DNA of 32,884 bases from a virus. Location of the stretch: positions 1-32,884 of IMG/VR virus record IMGVR_UViG_3300035703_000294; one strand, written 5' to 3'. The notes under the pieces are model-generated. The model did not search any database, was not told the DNA's origin, and saw only the letters and a list, made by a program, of their open reading frames with translations. The stretch's first letter is position 1; every line of letters begins with the position of its first letter. Both the position numbers and the translations under genes were made by a program. Below, one piece after another: positions 6,312-14,256 of the stretch.

Positions 6312-7784
6312 GTGGTCTACAGCGCCAACATCCCCCCAACTGGAGCTGTAGTCAGCGAATCTCCGTTCGTCCGCAGCCTCGACGTCATCGCAATGATGCC
6401 GGACTGGAGCGTGATGGCTGCCGTCACCAAGGGCACGAACTATATCCGCGACCTATCAGAAACATATCTACCGCAAGAACCCCGCGAAGACGACGACGCA
6501 TACGCCACCCGCGTAGACCGCAGTGTCCTCAGCCCCTACACCAGCCGCCTAATCGAAACCGCTGCTGGCGCGATCCTGCGCAAGCCCATCCACATCGAAG
6601 GCGACCCCTACTGGCTGGAACTTGCGCAGAACATCGACGGCATCGGTTCCAACATCAACGAATACGCCCGCCGCGCTCTTGTCAGCAGCCTGACCTACGG
6701 CCACAGCGCCATCTTGGTGGACTACCCGGCTGCCGCTAACGCCATGAACTTGGCGGAAGAGCGTGCCATGGGCCGCCGCCCTTATTTCGTCCACATCGAC
6801 GCCCCCCAGATCTGGGGCTGGCGCAAGGAGTCTGGAACTAATCGCCTTTTGCAGGTCCGCATCCACGACTACGAGATGCGTCCCCTCAACGAATTCGGCG
6901 AAGAGCAGGTGGAGGAAATGCGTGTCATTTATCCCGGTCGCTACGACCTCTACACACTGGGACGCAGCACCGAAACCGTCGAATTCACCGAAAGCGGCGG
7001 CTACAGCCTTGCCGAAATCCCTCTTGTTCCGATCTACAGCAACCGCCGTGGCGTATTGACGTCCCAGCCACCGCTGCTGGACATCGCCAACCTCAACATC
7101 ACCCACTACCAACGCCAAGCCGACCTGATTCACGCCCTTCACATCGCCGCCATGCCCACCCTCGTTCTAGAGGGCTGGGACGACACCACGGGCTCGGCAA
7201 CGATGGGCGTCAACTACGCCATCGCCATGCAACCGGGCAATAAGGCGTATTACGTCCAAGCCGACGCCACCAGTTTCGACGCCCAAATGCAAGAACTCCA
7301 GTCACTGGAGGGTCAAATGTCCACGCTGGGCGTCACTAAGTTGTTCGGCCAAAAGTTTGTCGCCGAATCTGCCGAGGCGAAGCGCATCGACCAAGCCCAG
7401 AGCAACAGCGTGCTCTCGATCATCAGCCAAGAACTGGAAAGCGCCCTCAACCAAGCCTTTGCCTTCGCCGCGCAGTATGTGGGCATCGAACCGCCCGAGA
7501 TAACAATCGACCGCGACTTCGACTACTACCGCTTGATCGGCCAAGACGTCTCTGTCCTGGCCCAGCTCAACCAGATGGGCAAGATCAGCGACTCCATGCT
7601 GCTGGAGATCCTGCGTCGCGGCGAAGTCCTGCCGGACAACATCAACATCGAAGACGAAATGGAAGCCGCTGGACTTTCTGCAACTGCGATAACAGAAAGC
7701 GCCGAAACCACGGAAGAGGCCAACAGCCCCGAGGAGATGACTCCCGACCGTGTTGACCGCCTGATCGAGCTGCTCTCCCGCTGA
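6312..7784 (+). CDS. Portal protein (DUF4055-like)
   Basis: A 490-residue protein with a GTG start at 6312, set by an AGGAG Shine-Dalgarno at 6300-6304 (7-nt spacing). The N-terminal third has the portal pattern of acidic helices ([18 protein letters not shown]) and [15 protein letters not shown], the turn into the clip/wing region. The middle contains [11 protein letters not shown] and a long helix before [11 protein letters not shown]. The C-terminus is helical and acidic. These features fit the DUF4055 portal type as I remember it. The portal is the dodecameric ring at one capsid vertex through which TerL packages DNA. It lies between terminase and scaffold, as expected. Confidence 0.85.
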   Translation: MVYSANIPPTGAVVSESPFVRSLDVIAMMPDWSVMAAVTKGTNYIRDLSETYLPQEPREDDDAYATRVDRSVLSPYTSRLIETAAGAILRKPIHIEGDPYWLELAQNIDGIGSNINEYARRALVSSLTYGHSAILVDYPAAANAMNLAEERAMGRRPYFVHIDAPQIWGWRKESGTNRLLQVRIHDYEMRPLNEFGEEQVEEMRVIYPGRYDLYTLGRSTETVEFTESGGYSLAEIPLVPIYSNRRGVLTSQPPLLDIANLNITHYQRQADLIHALHIAAMPTLVLEGWDDTTGSATMGVNYAIAMQPGNKAYYVQADATSFDAQMQELQSLEGQMSTLGVTKLFGQKFVAESAEAKRIDQAQSNSVLSIISQELESALNQAFAFAAQYVGIEPPEITIDRDFDYYRLIGQDVSVLAQLNQMGKISDSMLLEILRRGEVLPDNINIEDEMEAAGLSATAITESAETTEEANSPEEMTPDRVDRLIELLSR

Positions 7785-8653
7785 TGGCCACGCAAACCGA
7801 GCAGCTAACGCTCGCCCAAGTCACCGCACTGGTACGCCTAACCCAGCGCGTAGACGCCCTCAACACCATCCATTCGGGCGACACCCCACCCCGCCCCACA
7901 CTCGGCACCGACGGCGACTGGTACATCGCCCTCGACCCCCTCACGATTTACGGCCCCAAAACCAACGGCAACTGGGGCAACGGCACCGAACTTGCCACCA
8001 AAGCCCAAGTCAGCGGCCTGACAGTCGGAGGCAGTCTGCCTGGGGCCGGTGGTGGTAGCGGCGAAGCAGCGACCATCGCTATTGGCACCGTCACCACCGG
8101 CGATCCCGGCACAAGTGCGACCGTCACAAACGCCGGCACCAACACTGCCGCCGTATTTAACTTTGTGCTGCCCCGTGGCGATACAGGCGCCACTGGAGCG
8201 ACAGGCCCTACCGGACCCACCGGAGCAACCGGTCCCCAAGGTCCACAAGGCATCCAAGGCGAGACAGGACCGCAAGGCCCGCAGGGTCTACAGGGCGAAA
8301 CAGGCCCCCAAGGCCCTCAAGGTATCCAGGGCGAACAGGGCATCCAAGGTATTCAAGGTGAAACAGGCCCTCAAGGACCTCAAGGCGACACAGGACCCAC
8401 TGGAGCCCAAGGCCCTCAAGGCGATCCTGGCACTGCCGCCACCATCACCATCGGCGCCGTCACTACAGGCGCCGCCGGCTCCAGCGTTGTCGTCACAAAT
8501 AGCGGCACCAGCACCGCCGCCATCCTCAACTTCACCATTCCCAAAGGTGATCAGGGTGATAACGCGACCGTCACCGCTGGAACAAACATCACTGTCACAG
8601 ACGGTGAGGTATCTGTTGCGGCTGACGCTGTGTTCGACGAAGGAACTTACTAA
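7784..8653 (+). CDS. Collagen-like virion protein
   Basis: A 289-residue protein coupled to the portal gene (TGATG). Residues 132-215 are 28 uninterrupted Gly-X-Y triplets, rich in GPQ, GIQ and GET, expected to form a collagen-like triple helix. Two similar 39-residue beta modules flank it (about 95-133 and 218-256), each ending in FxxPxGD. The C-terminus ends VFDEGTY, an ending shared with the fibre gene at 24272 and the small gene at 25945. Such proteins are usually trimeric fibres on the virion surface. The position between portal and scaffold is unusual for a tail fibre, so a head fibre or head-tail appendage is plausible. Confidence 0.85.
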   Translation: MATQTEQLTLAQVTALVRLTQRVDALNTIHSGDTPPRPTLGTDGDWYIALDPLTIYGPKTNGNWGNGTELATKAQVSGLTVGGSLPGAGGGSGEAATIAIGTVTTGDPGTSATVTNAGTNTAAVFNFVLPRGDTGATGATGPTGPTGATGPQGPQGIQGETGPQGPQGLQGETGPQGPQGIQGEQGIQGIQGETGPQGPQGDTGPTGAQGPQGDPGTAATITIGAVTTGAAGSSVVVTNSGTSTAAILNFTIPKGDQGDNATVTAGTNITVTDGEVSVAADAVFDEGTY

Positions 8654-8664
8654 CTCTTCTGTTG

Positions 8665-8670
8665 TAAACT
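8665..8670 (+). promoter_or_regulatory. TAAACT -10 candidate
   Basis: TAAACT lies 25 nt before the GTG at 8696, in the 42-nt gap ahead of the scaffold gene. It may give scaffold and capsid an extra promoter. Confidence 0.35.
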
Positions 8671-8695
8671 AAGCCTGTCTGAGTAGTACACCACT

Positions 8696-9403
8696 GTGCC
8701 CGAAGAACAGCAAGCCCCAGAAACTCCTGTGGAGACTGGTGCGCCTCAGCCTGTGGCTGAAAGCCTGGATCTGGCCGCCCAACTCGAAGCGCTGCGTGCA
8801 AAAAACCAAGAGTTGATTGCTGAGCGCCGCAAAGACCGCGAAAACCGCGAAAATCTCCAAAAGCAACTCGAAGAAATTCGCATTGCTCAGGAACAAGCTA
8901 AAACCGCCAAATTGGCTGAGTCTGGCGAGTACAAAACACTTTGGGAAGAAGCACAAAACACGGTCGCTGAGCTTAAGCAACAGCTGGCCACAAAAGAAGC
9001 CGAAGTAGACCAAATCCGCCAAGGCTTCACTCAAGAACAGGTCAAATCTGCGGCCATCGCACAACTCTCGCAAGCTGGTGCACTGGCACCCGATCAGCTG
9101 TATCGTCTATTGCAGGAGAACTTACGTGCCAAAGATGGACAGCCTGTGGCTGTTGTCGGCGGCGTCGAAGTTCCAGTTGGCGAATACATCGCCAACTTGA
9201 AGAACCCCGGCAGCGGTTACGAGCATCATTTTGCAGCTACGAATCGCGCCGGTATGGGTGTCACGGGTAGTGCCCGCGCCACCGCCCTCCCCGGCCAAAC
9301 CAACCCCTGGCTTAAGGACAGCTGGAACGTCACCCAGCAAATGATCCTTCTCAGTAAGGATCCCGACAAAGCCAGGCTGCTGAAGGCAGAAGCCGGTCAA
9401 TAA
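8696..9403 (+). CDS. Capsid scaffolding protein
   Basis: A 235-residue protein with a GTG start. After an acidic Pro/Gln-rich leader, residues about 25-110 form a long charged coiled coil rich in Glu, Lys, Gln and Ala (LEALRAKNQELIAERRKDRE and on). A small helical domain follows (AIAQLSQAGALAPDQLYRLL), then a disordered segment, and the end is basic and helical. This composition and the place directly before the capsid gene are characteristic of scaffolds that shape the prohead and leave before DNA entry. No protease signature is seen, so it is probably not a fused protease-scaffold. Confidence 0.85.
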   Translation: MPEEQQAPETPVETGAPQPVAESLDLAAQLEALRAKNQELIAERRKDRENRENLQKQLEEIRIAQEQAKTAKLAESGEYKTLWEEAQNTVAELKQQLATKEAEVDQIRQGFTQEQVKSAAIAQLSQAGALAPDQLYRLLQENLRAKDGQPVAVVGGVEVPVGEYIANLKNPGSGYEHHFAATNRAGMGVTGSARATALPGQTNPWLKDSWNVTQQMILLSKDPDKARLLKAEAGQ

Positions 9404-9444
9404 GCCCCTGTGGGGCACTCCCGCAAACCACATAGGAGCCCACA

Positions 9445-10560
9445 ATGGCTGCCATCTCTGAAAACTATTCCGGCGGAACATTCCTGTCGGATCTGGTATC
9501 CCGCCCCGAATTTCTCGCTTACACGAGCGAGGGCATCTTCGAGCAATCGAAGTGGATCCAAAGCGGCATCATCCAGCGCAACGCTGCCCTGGACGCCCGC
9601 GCTGGCGGCACCCGCGTGCGCGTGCCTTTCTTCGATCCCATCAACCCCACCGAAGAGCAAATCCTCTCCTCGGCCGCCTGGGGCACCTCTGGCGCTGGCT
9701 ATCTGACCCCTCAGAAGTCGACCGCCGACGAGCAGATCATGACGATCCTGCACCGTGGCTTCGCCTACGCGGCAGACGACCTGAGCAAGCTCGGCTCCGG
9801 CGCCGATCCGCTGGCCCACGTCCGCAACCAGCTGACTGCCGCCATCAACAAGCTGAAGACCTCCACCCTGAAGGCCCAACTTCTGGGTCTGTTCGGTGGC
9901 ATCTCCGGCGCTGGCGTGCTCGGCCCCAACCAGTTCGACGCTTCGTTCGCTGGTGTCCCCGGTTCGATGACCGAGGCCAACTTCCTGAACGTGGCCAACA
10001 TTGTGAAGGCCAAGGCCAAGCTGGGCGAGCGCGGCGATGAGCTTGACGCCATCGCAATGCACTCCAACGTGGCGTTCTACCTCCAGCAGGTGGGGATGCT
10101 GACCTTCAGCACCTCCGCTCTGGCTGCCTCCGGCGCCATCGTCTGGGGCGGCGGCGGTGTGGGCGTGACCCAACCTGAGGTCGCTACCTTCGCTGGCCTG
10201 CGGGTTGTGATCGACGACCAGCTGACCTATCTGACCGGCGGTACTGCCACCCACGCGGTGAAGTATCCGGTCTATCTGTTCAAGTCTGGCGTGATTTCTG
10301 AGGGTATTCAGCAGGACCTGCGCCTCGCTGCAGACCGCAACATCCTGTCCATGCAGGACGTCGTGGCTGTGGATTACCACTACGGCTACCACGTGACCGG
10401 CACCAAGTGGGCCGCCGCTGGCGACAACCCCACCAACGCTTCCACCTCGGGCAACCTGGCCGCCACCGGCAGCTGGAACCTGGTGTACAGCACCACCAAG
10501 CAAGTGCCCATCGTGCGCCTGCTCTGCAACACCCCTCTCGACACCACCGCCTACGCCTGA
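9445..10560 (+). CDS. Major capsid protein, HK97-fold type
   Basis: A 371-residue protein with a strong Shine-Dalgarno (AGGAG at 9434-9438). It follows the scaffold gene and is followed by a bidirectional terminator, as usual for the most abundant structural gene. It has a short N-arm (FLSDLVSRPEFLAYTSEGIF), an E-loop-like region (GGTRVRVPFFDP), long helices (DPLAHVRNQLTAAINKLKTS, then TLKAQLLGLFGG), the A-domain-like AIAMHSNVAFYLQQVG, and VVIDDQLTY near the C-terminal half. Codons end overwhelmingly in C or G, consistent with high expression. It resembles the gp13-like capsid group as I remember it. There is no N-terminal delta domain, matching a separate scaffold. Confidence 0.92.
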   Translation: MAAISENYSGGTFLSDLVSRPEFLAYTSEGIFEQSKWIQSGIIQRNAALDARAGGTRVRVPFFDPINPTEEQILSSAAWGTSGAGYLTPQKSTADEQIMTILHRGFAYAADDLSKLGSGADPLAHVRNQLTAAINKLKTSTLKAQLLGLFGGISGAGVLGPNQFDASFAGVPGSMTEANFLNVANIVKAKAKLGERGDELDAIAMHSNVAFYLQQVGMLTFSTSALAASGAIVWGGGGVGVTQPEVATFAGLRVVIDDQLTYLTGGTATHAVKYPVYLFKSGVISEGIQQDLRLAADRNILSMQDVVAVDYHYGYHVTGTKWAAAGDNPTNASTSGNLAATGSWNLVYSTTKQVPIVRLLCNTPLDTTAYA

Positions 10561-10577
10561 TTTATCAGTCGTACAGC

Positions 10578-10610
10578 AAAAAGGCCCCCGAACTGGGGGC
10601 CTTTTCTTTT
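10578..10610. terminator. Bidirectional terminator after capsid gene
   Basis: A perfect 7-bp GC stem (10583-10589 with 10595-10601, 5-nt loop) has five A on its left and TTTTCTTTT on its right. It can stop capsid transcription rightward and transcription of the convergent HTH gene leftward, since that gene's stop codon is at 10612. Confidence 0.9.
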
Positions 10611-10611
10611 A

Positions 10612-10881
10612 TCAGGCTTCAGCCTGAAGCCGCATTTCCTCTTGCCGCTGGAACACCTGTTCCGAATCAATCGCCATCTTGTACGACTGCAGAATCAGCT
10701 GGTTCACCAGCACATAAGAAACTTGCAGTTGTTCGCAAATTTCGGGAACTGTCGCGCCTTTTTCACGCAGACCTTGGATTTGTTTTGCTACATCAGCCCA
10801 CTTGCGGGGCTTTTTGGGATCAGGAGCTTGCACGTCCAGCGCATCTACGCTGGGTTCTGCAGAGGCACGACGCGGCGACAT
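10612..10881 (-). CDS. Helix-turn-helix DNA-binding protein
   Basis: An 89-residue protein from the ATG at 10881; the frame is open to 10953 but the upstream part lies antisense to the plus gene at 10880. After a Pro/Ala-rich leader and KKPRKW, residues about 36-70 (IQGLREKGATVPEICEQLQV, then SYVLVNQLILQSY) fit a helix-turn-helix: a helix, the turn GATV, a second helix, then a recognition helix. It is a probable small transcription regulator, pointing against the surrounding morphogenesis operon and sharing the terminator at 10578-10610 with the capsid gene. Its start codon overlaps that of the divergent gene at 10880. Confidence 0.72.
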   Translation of the reverse strand: MSPRRASAEPSVDALDVQAPDPKKPRKWADVAKQIQGLREKGATVPEICEQLQVSYVLVNQLILQSYKMAIDSEQVFQRQEEMRLQAEA

Positions 10882-11074
10882 GAACTTGGTCCGACTGTTC
10901 GTACTACACAATAACCGGCGATTCTTCCTCGACATTCCATACGGCGAGCACACCGAAAAGCAGGCCGACCTTGAACTCGCTGGCGCAGAGGTTTACCACG
11001 CCGCGCTACTCCGCCCTACGGCCAAACAGAGGAAATCACGCACTGGCGCTAGACTCAAACAAAGGATGTATTAA
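10880..11074 (+). CDS. Small hypothetical protein
   Basis: A 64-residue protein from the ATG at 10880. The frame extends up to 10802, but that upstream part is antisense to the HTH gene and reads as low-complexity shadow. Content: a beta-like start (LVRLFVLHNNRRFFLDIPYG), a helix (EKQADLELAGAEVYHAALL) and a basic end (KQRKSRTGARLKQRMY). The function is not recognised; position suggests a minor head or connector accessory. The start ATG shares bases with the ATG of the divergent gene, which makes the start choice uncertain. The next gene begins 3 nt after the stop. Confidence 0.55.
   Translation: MNLVRLFVLHNNRRFFLDIPYGEHTEKQADLELAGAEVYHAALLRPTAKQRKSRTGARLKQRMY
11050..11055 (+). promoter_or_regulatory. 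TAGACT -10 candidate
   Basis: TAGACT lies inside the 3' end of the 10880 gene, 22 nt before the GTG at 11078. It is a candidate for restarting transcription of the connector genes beyond the capsid terminator. Confidence 0.35.
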
Positions 11075-11077
11075 GCC

Positions 11078-11608
11078 GTGGCTGCCGTCATTGATGCCAC
11101 TTTGAGCGGAGCGTCGGCGAACAGCTACGTAACGCTGGCTGGCGCCAACACATATTTCGAGACTGTCCCCGATAGCAGCACTTGGACTGATAAAACCGAC
11201 GACCAGAAAAACCGCGCTCTGATTTCTGCCACCCGCTGGATCGACGGCCTGAGCTTCTACGGCGACCGCTGCACCGAAACCCAAGCCTTGAAGTGGCCCC
11301 GCGAGGACTACAAGGTTGACGGTATTGACCTTGCTTGCACCCTGATCCCCGAGCCCATCAAGGTCGCCACCTACGAACTGGCACGCGCCCTCGCCAACGA
11401 CACTGACGCCATCACCGGCACCACCGGCACAACTGGCATCTACGACGAGGTGGAACTTGGCGAACTCAAGGTCAAATACAACAAGACCAGCCAGACGAGC
11501 GGCGTAATCAACAACGTCTTCGACGTCTATCCCTGGCTTCAGTCCTACCTAGGCCCTTACTGCATGGGCGGCGCCGCTAACTACGCCGTCCGTCTCTTCC
11601 GAGGTTGA
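11078..11608 (+). CDS. Head-tail connector / DnaT-like protein
   Basis: A 176-residue protein with a GTG start (context AAGCCGTGG, as before the portal gene). The sequence pattern SYVTLAGANTYF, then KNRALISATRWIDGLSFYGDRC, QALKWPREDY and IPEPIKVATYELARAL is typical of the phage family annotated as putative DnaT-like ssDNA-binding proteins. In head-to-tail clusters these are usually head completion adaptors binding under the portal. Position, directly before the stopper, tail-completion and terminator genes, supports the adaptor role rather than replication. The end PWLQSYLGPYCMGG is Trp/Tyr-rich. Confidence 0.8.
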   Translation: MAAVIDATLSGASANSYVTLAGANTYFETVPDSSTWTDKTDDQKNRALISATRWIDGLSFYGDRCTETQALKWPREDYKVDGIDLACTLIPEPIKVATYELARALANDTDAITGTTGTTGIYDEVELGELKVKYNKTSQTSGVINNVFDVYPWLQSYLGPYCMGGAANYAVRLFRG

Positions 11609-11609
11609 C

Positions 11610-11987
11610 ATGGGCCTCATCGACCAAGTATTTGCTCCCGTACCCACATCCGTTCTAGCCGACTGGGGCCAAACCATAACGTACATCAAAACCACCACCC
11701 CTCGCACGTACAACCCAACCACCGGAGCGGTTACAGGCGCAGACACAACCGTTTCGGTAAAAGCCGTAATTACGCGGGTAAATCCGCGCGAATCCGAGGG
11801 TCTGTATCAAACCACCGATCTCAAGGTGATCATTGGCACCAGCGAGCTTGGAACGTACTACCCAACCGAAGCCGACCGGATCCGATACAGCCAAGACGGC
11901 GTTACCCGCGAAGCCAAGATCGTCAATATCACTTCATACCGAGGAGATAATCCTGTCTATCACTCGTTAATTGTGAGGCCGCAGTAA
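11610..11987 (+). CDS. Probable head-closure (stopper) protein
   Basis: A 125-residue protein starting 1 nt after the upstream stop. It is Thr/Val/Tyr-rich and beta-like, with an N-terminal helix (MGLIDQVFAPVPTSVLADWG), strands through VSVKAVITRVNPRES, a loop, and LKVIIGTSELGTYYPTEADR, ending in a short strand YHSLIVRPQ. Size and order (adaptor, then stopper, then tail completion) match the small beta-barrel that closes the head channel in siphoviruses. No motif is diagnostic, so the call rests mainly on gene order. Its stop overlaps the next start (TAATG). Confidence 0.65.
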   Translation: MGLIDQVFAPVPTSVLADWGQTITYIKTTTPRTYNPTTGAVTGADTTVSVKAVITRVNPRESEGLYQTTDLKVIIGTSELGTYYPTEADRIRYSQDGVTREAKIVNITSYRGDNPVYHSLIVRPQ

Positions 11988-12535
11988 TGGCACGCAACAG
12001 AGGTTTTCTAAATGAGCTAGATCGTCTAGGTGACAACCTAGATCGGCTTGCTGTTGCTGCTTTTAGTCGCGGTCCAGCTCGCGCGGCAGAAGAAATTGTT
12101 GTTGATTTACAGGAAGCTGGGCCTGTGTGGTCGGGTAAGTTTTCTAACTCTTGGCAGATCGAGACTTCCGATGGCCGCCGTACGGCAGGAAGCGGTTCTC
12201 CCGGTCTCCCGCAGCGCGTTCCGGCTCCACTCCTTAGCGGACGCGGTTTTGTATTTGATGACGTTAAATACGCAGTCTCTAACTTTTCAAATTACGCTGA
12301 TGAAGCTCGTGATTTAGTTGAGGGCCGATATATTGATCCAGGCACAACACCGCTAAAAGAATACGACCGAGGCACCCGTGTAAGCGGTATCCGAGGCGAT
12401 TTAATTGGAGACGATGAAGGACCTAACCGCTCTACCGCCCCACTTGACTGGTACGCCACTTACGTGCGCGGTGGGGCCATTGATCGACGTATCAGAATCG
12501 AGTTGGATGCCGAATTAGGCCGAGTACGACTATGA
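11987..12535 (+). CDS. Probable tail completion protein (gp10-like)
   Basis: A 182-residue protein starting in a TAATG overlap. An N-terminal amphipathic helix (FLNELDRLGDNLDRLAVAAF) precedes AAEEIVVDLQEAGPVWSGKFSNSW. This is the helix-then-WSGxFxxSW pattern that I associate with HK97 gp10-like tail-completion proteins. The C-terminal half has DWYATYVRGGAIDRRIRIEL. Synteny between stopper and tail terminator supports the call. Third codon positions are clearly more A/T-rich than in the capsid and tail-tube genes on either side, suggesting weaker codon selection or separate ancestry. It ends in an ATGA overlap with the next gene. Confidence 0.68.
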   Translation: MARNRGFLNELDRLGDNLDRLAVAAFSRGPARAAEEIVVDLQEAGPVWSGKFSNSWQIETSDGRRTAGSGSPGLPQRVPAPLLSGRGFVFDDVKYAVSNFSNYADEARDLVEGRYIDPGTTPLKEYDRGTRVSGIRGDLIGDDEGPNRSTAPLDWYATYVRGGAIDRRIRIELDAELGRVRL

Positions 12536-12963
12536 ACTACCAAGCAATCCGCGCCGCCGTAGAGAACCCGCTGCTCACCGCTTTTGGCACACTGGTGCCG
12601 GCTGTACCCGTTTACTTTGACAACATCACGGCTGTACCACCAAACACAACCACTGAATACGTCCGCGTCAATGTTACTTTCGGCATTACCAACGAACCCA
12701 CCCTCACTTCAAGCGTTGACAACGCTCGTGGTGCGATTGTTATCCGTATTTTCACTGAAAAAGGACGCGGCCCCGCCCGCAACCAAACCTTGTTGACTAC
12801 TGCCGTAAACGTACTTGAAACACTTAACAACAGCACTAAGGGCACAACAGGGGTTTACTTCAAAGTTGGCGAAATCAACGGCCCTACATTTTCTGCTACG
12901 GAAGAGTCACCGCATTTTGTCGGACGGATTGAAACCTCTTACGTGGCAACTGTGTTGTCGTAG
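12532..12963 (+). CDS. Tail terminator protein (DUF4128-like)
   Basis: A 143-residue protein coupled by ATGA to the gene before. It opens with the helix MNYQAIRAAVENPLLTAFGT, followed by VPVYFDN and YVRVNVTFG, the layout of tail terminators that cap the growing tube and join it to the head. It contains a strand pair (GAIVIRIFTEKGRGPARNQT), a helix (LLTTAVNVLETLNN) and a C-terminal strand (VGRIETSYVATVL). It resembles the DUF4128/tail-terminator-like family as I remember it. Its position just before the tail tube gene is the standard one. Confidence 0.78.
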   Translation: MNYQAIRAAVENPLLTAFGTLVPAVPVYFDNITAVPPNTTTEYVRVNVTFGITNEPTLTSSVDNARGAIVIRIFTEKGRGPARNQTLLTTAVNVLETLNNSTKGTTGVYFKVGEINGPTFSATEESPHFVGRIETSYVATVLS

Positions 12964-13038
12964 GAAGTGTTTGTAATGGGCGCTAACCTGTATTAAGCCG
13001 GGCAGTGCCCGCCCACAAACGTCATCTTTGGTACGCCA

Positions 13039-13812
13039 ATGGCCACCACTGTTCTGTCCGGCACGTCCGGCGCCCTCTACTACAAACCCGCCGGCACCAC
13101 CGGCACTTTCGGTGAGGCTGGTGTCAACACCGCCACCGATACCATCACCGTCGCTCCCTACCTGAACTTCAAGGTTGGCGATCCCGTGGTGTTCAGCGTG
13201 GTGAACAGCCAGACCGGCGGTTCCGGCACCGGCACCCTGCCCGCCGGCATCACCGGCGGCACCACCTACTACGTGATTGCGTACACCGCATCTTCCGGTG
13301 CTCTGCAGGTGTCCGCAACTCTCGGTGGCGCTGCACTGGATATCACCGACGACGGTACTGCCGCCGCTCCCAACGAGTTCCAAGTTGCCTACGCCGCTTT
13401 TGCTGTAGTCGGACAAGTACGCGACTGGAGCTTTGAGATTTCACGCGCCGAAATTGACGTCACCACCATCGGTCAAACCCCTGGTCAGTACGTTCCTTTC
13501 CGCAGCTACATCTCCGGCTTCGGCGATGGCACCGGCACCGCAACGGTCTACATGACCAACGAGGACGCCGCTTTGTCCAACCGCATGATCGAGGACGTGC
13601 TGCAGCGCCAGCAAACCGGCGCCGCCTTCAAGCTGTACACCGACCGCGTGTTCAGCGGCGGCACCCTGAGCGAAAGCCTCAGCCGTTCGATCTCGTTTGA
13701 TGCAGTGCTGACCTCGGCCAGCTTGAACATCAACCCCGACGATGCACAGTCTGTGACCGTCAACTTCCGTCCTGCCGGCACCCCCAGCTTCGACTTCAGC
13801 ACGTCCGCCTGA
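13039..13812 (+). CDS. Major tail tube protein
   Basis: A 257-residue protein whose codon use is as strongly C/G-ending as the capsid gene, as expected for an abundant virion protein. The N-terminal part (about 30-120) holds an inserted beta domain with FKVGDPVVFSV and GGTTYYVIAYT, a common insertion module of virion proteins. The C-terminal part (about 125-257) has the tube core: WSFEISRAEIDVTTIGQTPG, QYVPFRSYISG, then GTATVYM and a final sheet (SASLNINPDDAQSVTVNFRP). A strong terminator follows at 13841. It forms the hollow tail tube through which DNA passes. Two related proteins are encoded at 22905 and 23330. Confidence 0.85.
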   Translation: MATTVLSGTSGALYYKPAGTTGTFGEAGVNTATDTITVAPYLNFKVGDPVVFSVVNSQTGGSGTGTLPAGITGGTTYYVIAYTASSGALQVSATLGGAALDITDDGTAAAPNEFQVAYAAFAVVGQVRDWSFEISRAEIDVTTIGQTPGQYVPFRSYISGFGDGTGTATVYMTNEDAALSNRMIEDVLQRQQTGAAFKLYTDRVFSGGTLSESLSRSISFDAVLTSASLNINPDDAQSVTVNFRPAGTPSFDFSTSA

Positions 13813-13840
13813 TAGTCTGCTGGTGCAGTTGGTTCAGCAA

Positions 13841-13866
13841 CCCCGGCCTCACCGCCGGGGTTTTTT
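13841..13866 (+). terminator. Rho-independent terminator after tail tube gene
   Basis: A perfect 7-bp stem (13841-13847 with 13854-13860, loop of 6) is followed by six T. It should lower expression of the tail chaperone and tape measure relative to the abundant tube protein. Confidence 0.92.
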
Positions 13867-13908
13867 GTATCTAGTCCGCTACAGTAGTGCGAGAAAGCAC
13901 AGGACTTC

Positions 13909-14256
13909 ATGCCTGCCTCAATTCCAGTCCGCGCTATTGATCGCCTGCGTAAAGCAGCGAACTTGGAGCCGGTCAAAAAGCAAGTAGAGCTGTCTGACGG
14001 CAGCACCTTTGAAATGTGGGTGGCACCGCTGACGATGGCTGAGCGCGAACGCGCCCAAAAGCAAGCCAAGTCGGACGATGCCAACGCCTTCGCGCTTCAG
14101 CTGCTGATCACCAAAGCCCTCGACGAGAACGGCACCAAGCTGTTCAGCGCTGGCGAAATCGACGTGTTGAAAAACGAAGTCAAGGACAAGGATCTCCAAG
14201 CACTGATGCTGGCGATCCTGACTGACGATGCCGAGCCCATCGACCCCAAGAACTAG
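13909..14256 (+). CDS. Tail assembly chaperone, short form (gpG-like)
   Basis: A 115-residue protein with an AGGA 4 nt before the ATG. It is helical and charged, contains the strand pair VELSDGSTFEMWVAPLTMAE near residues 26-45, and ends DDAEPIDPKN. Position between tail tube and tape measure is where siphoviruses encode the G protein that coats the tape measure during tail assembly. Downstream the -1 frame stays open and looks coding, so a minor fraction should be extended by frameshifting (see 14250-14441). A TACAGT hexamer at 13880-13885 may serve as a -10 element. Confidence 0.82.
   Translation: MPASIPVRAIDRLRKAANLEPVKKQVELSDGSTFEMWVAPLTMAERERAQKQAKSDDANAFALQLLITKALDENGTKLFSAGEIDVLKNEVKDKDLQALMLAILTDDAEPIDPKN

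Noticed and set aside
6549-7142. 197-aa leftward ORF opposite the portal gene
   Set aside because: Same antisense-shadow effect; Val/Gly/Asp-rich with no recognisable motif.
8161-8440. Short tandem repeats resembling a CRISPR-like or minisatellite array
   Set aside because: The periodicity is 9 nt in frame and encodes Gly-X-Y triplets; it is fully explained by the collagen-like domain.
8049-8672. 207-aa rightward ORF in another frame of the collagen-like gene
   Set aside because: It is the frame-shifted reading of the Gly-X-Y repeats (Lys/Ala/Ser/Pro repeats) and reflects the repetitive DNA only.
9397-10503. 368-aa leftward ORF antisense to the capsid gene
   Set aside because: Long antisense ORFs are expected opposite genes with strongly C-ending codons; the sequence is Gly/His/Val-rich without domain character, and the capsid gene is certain.
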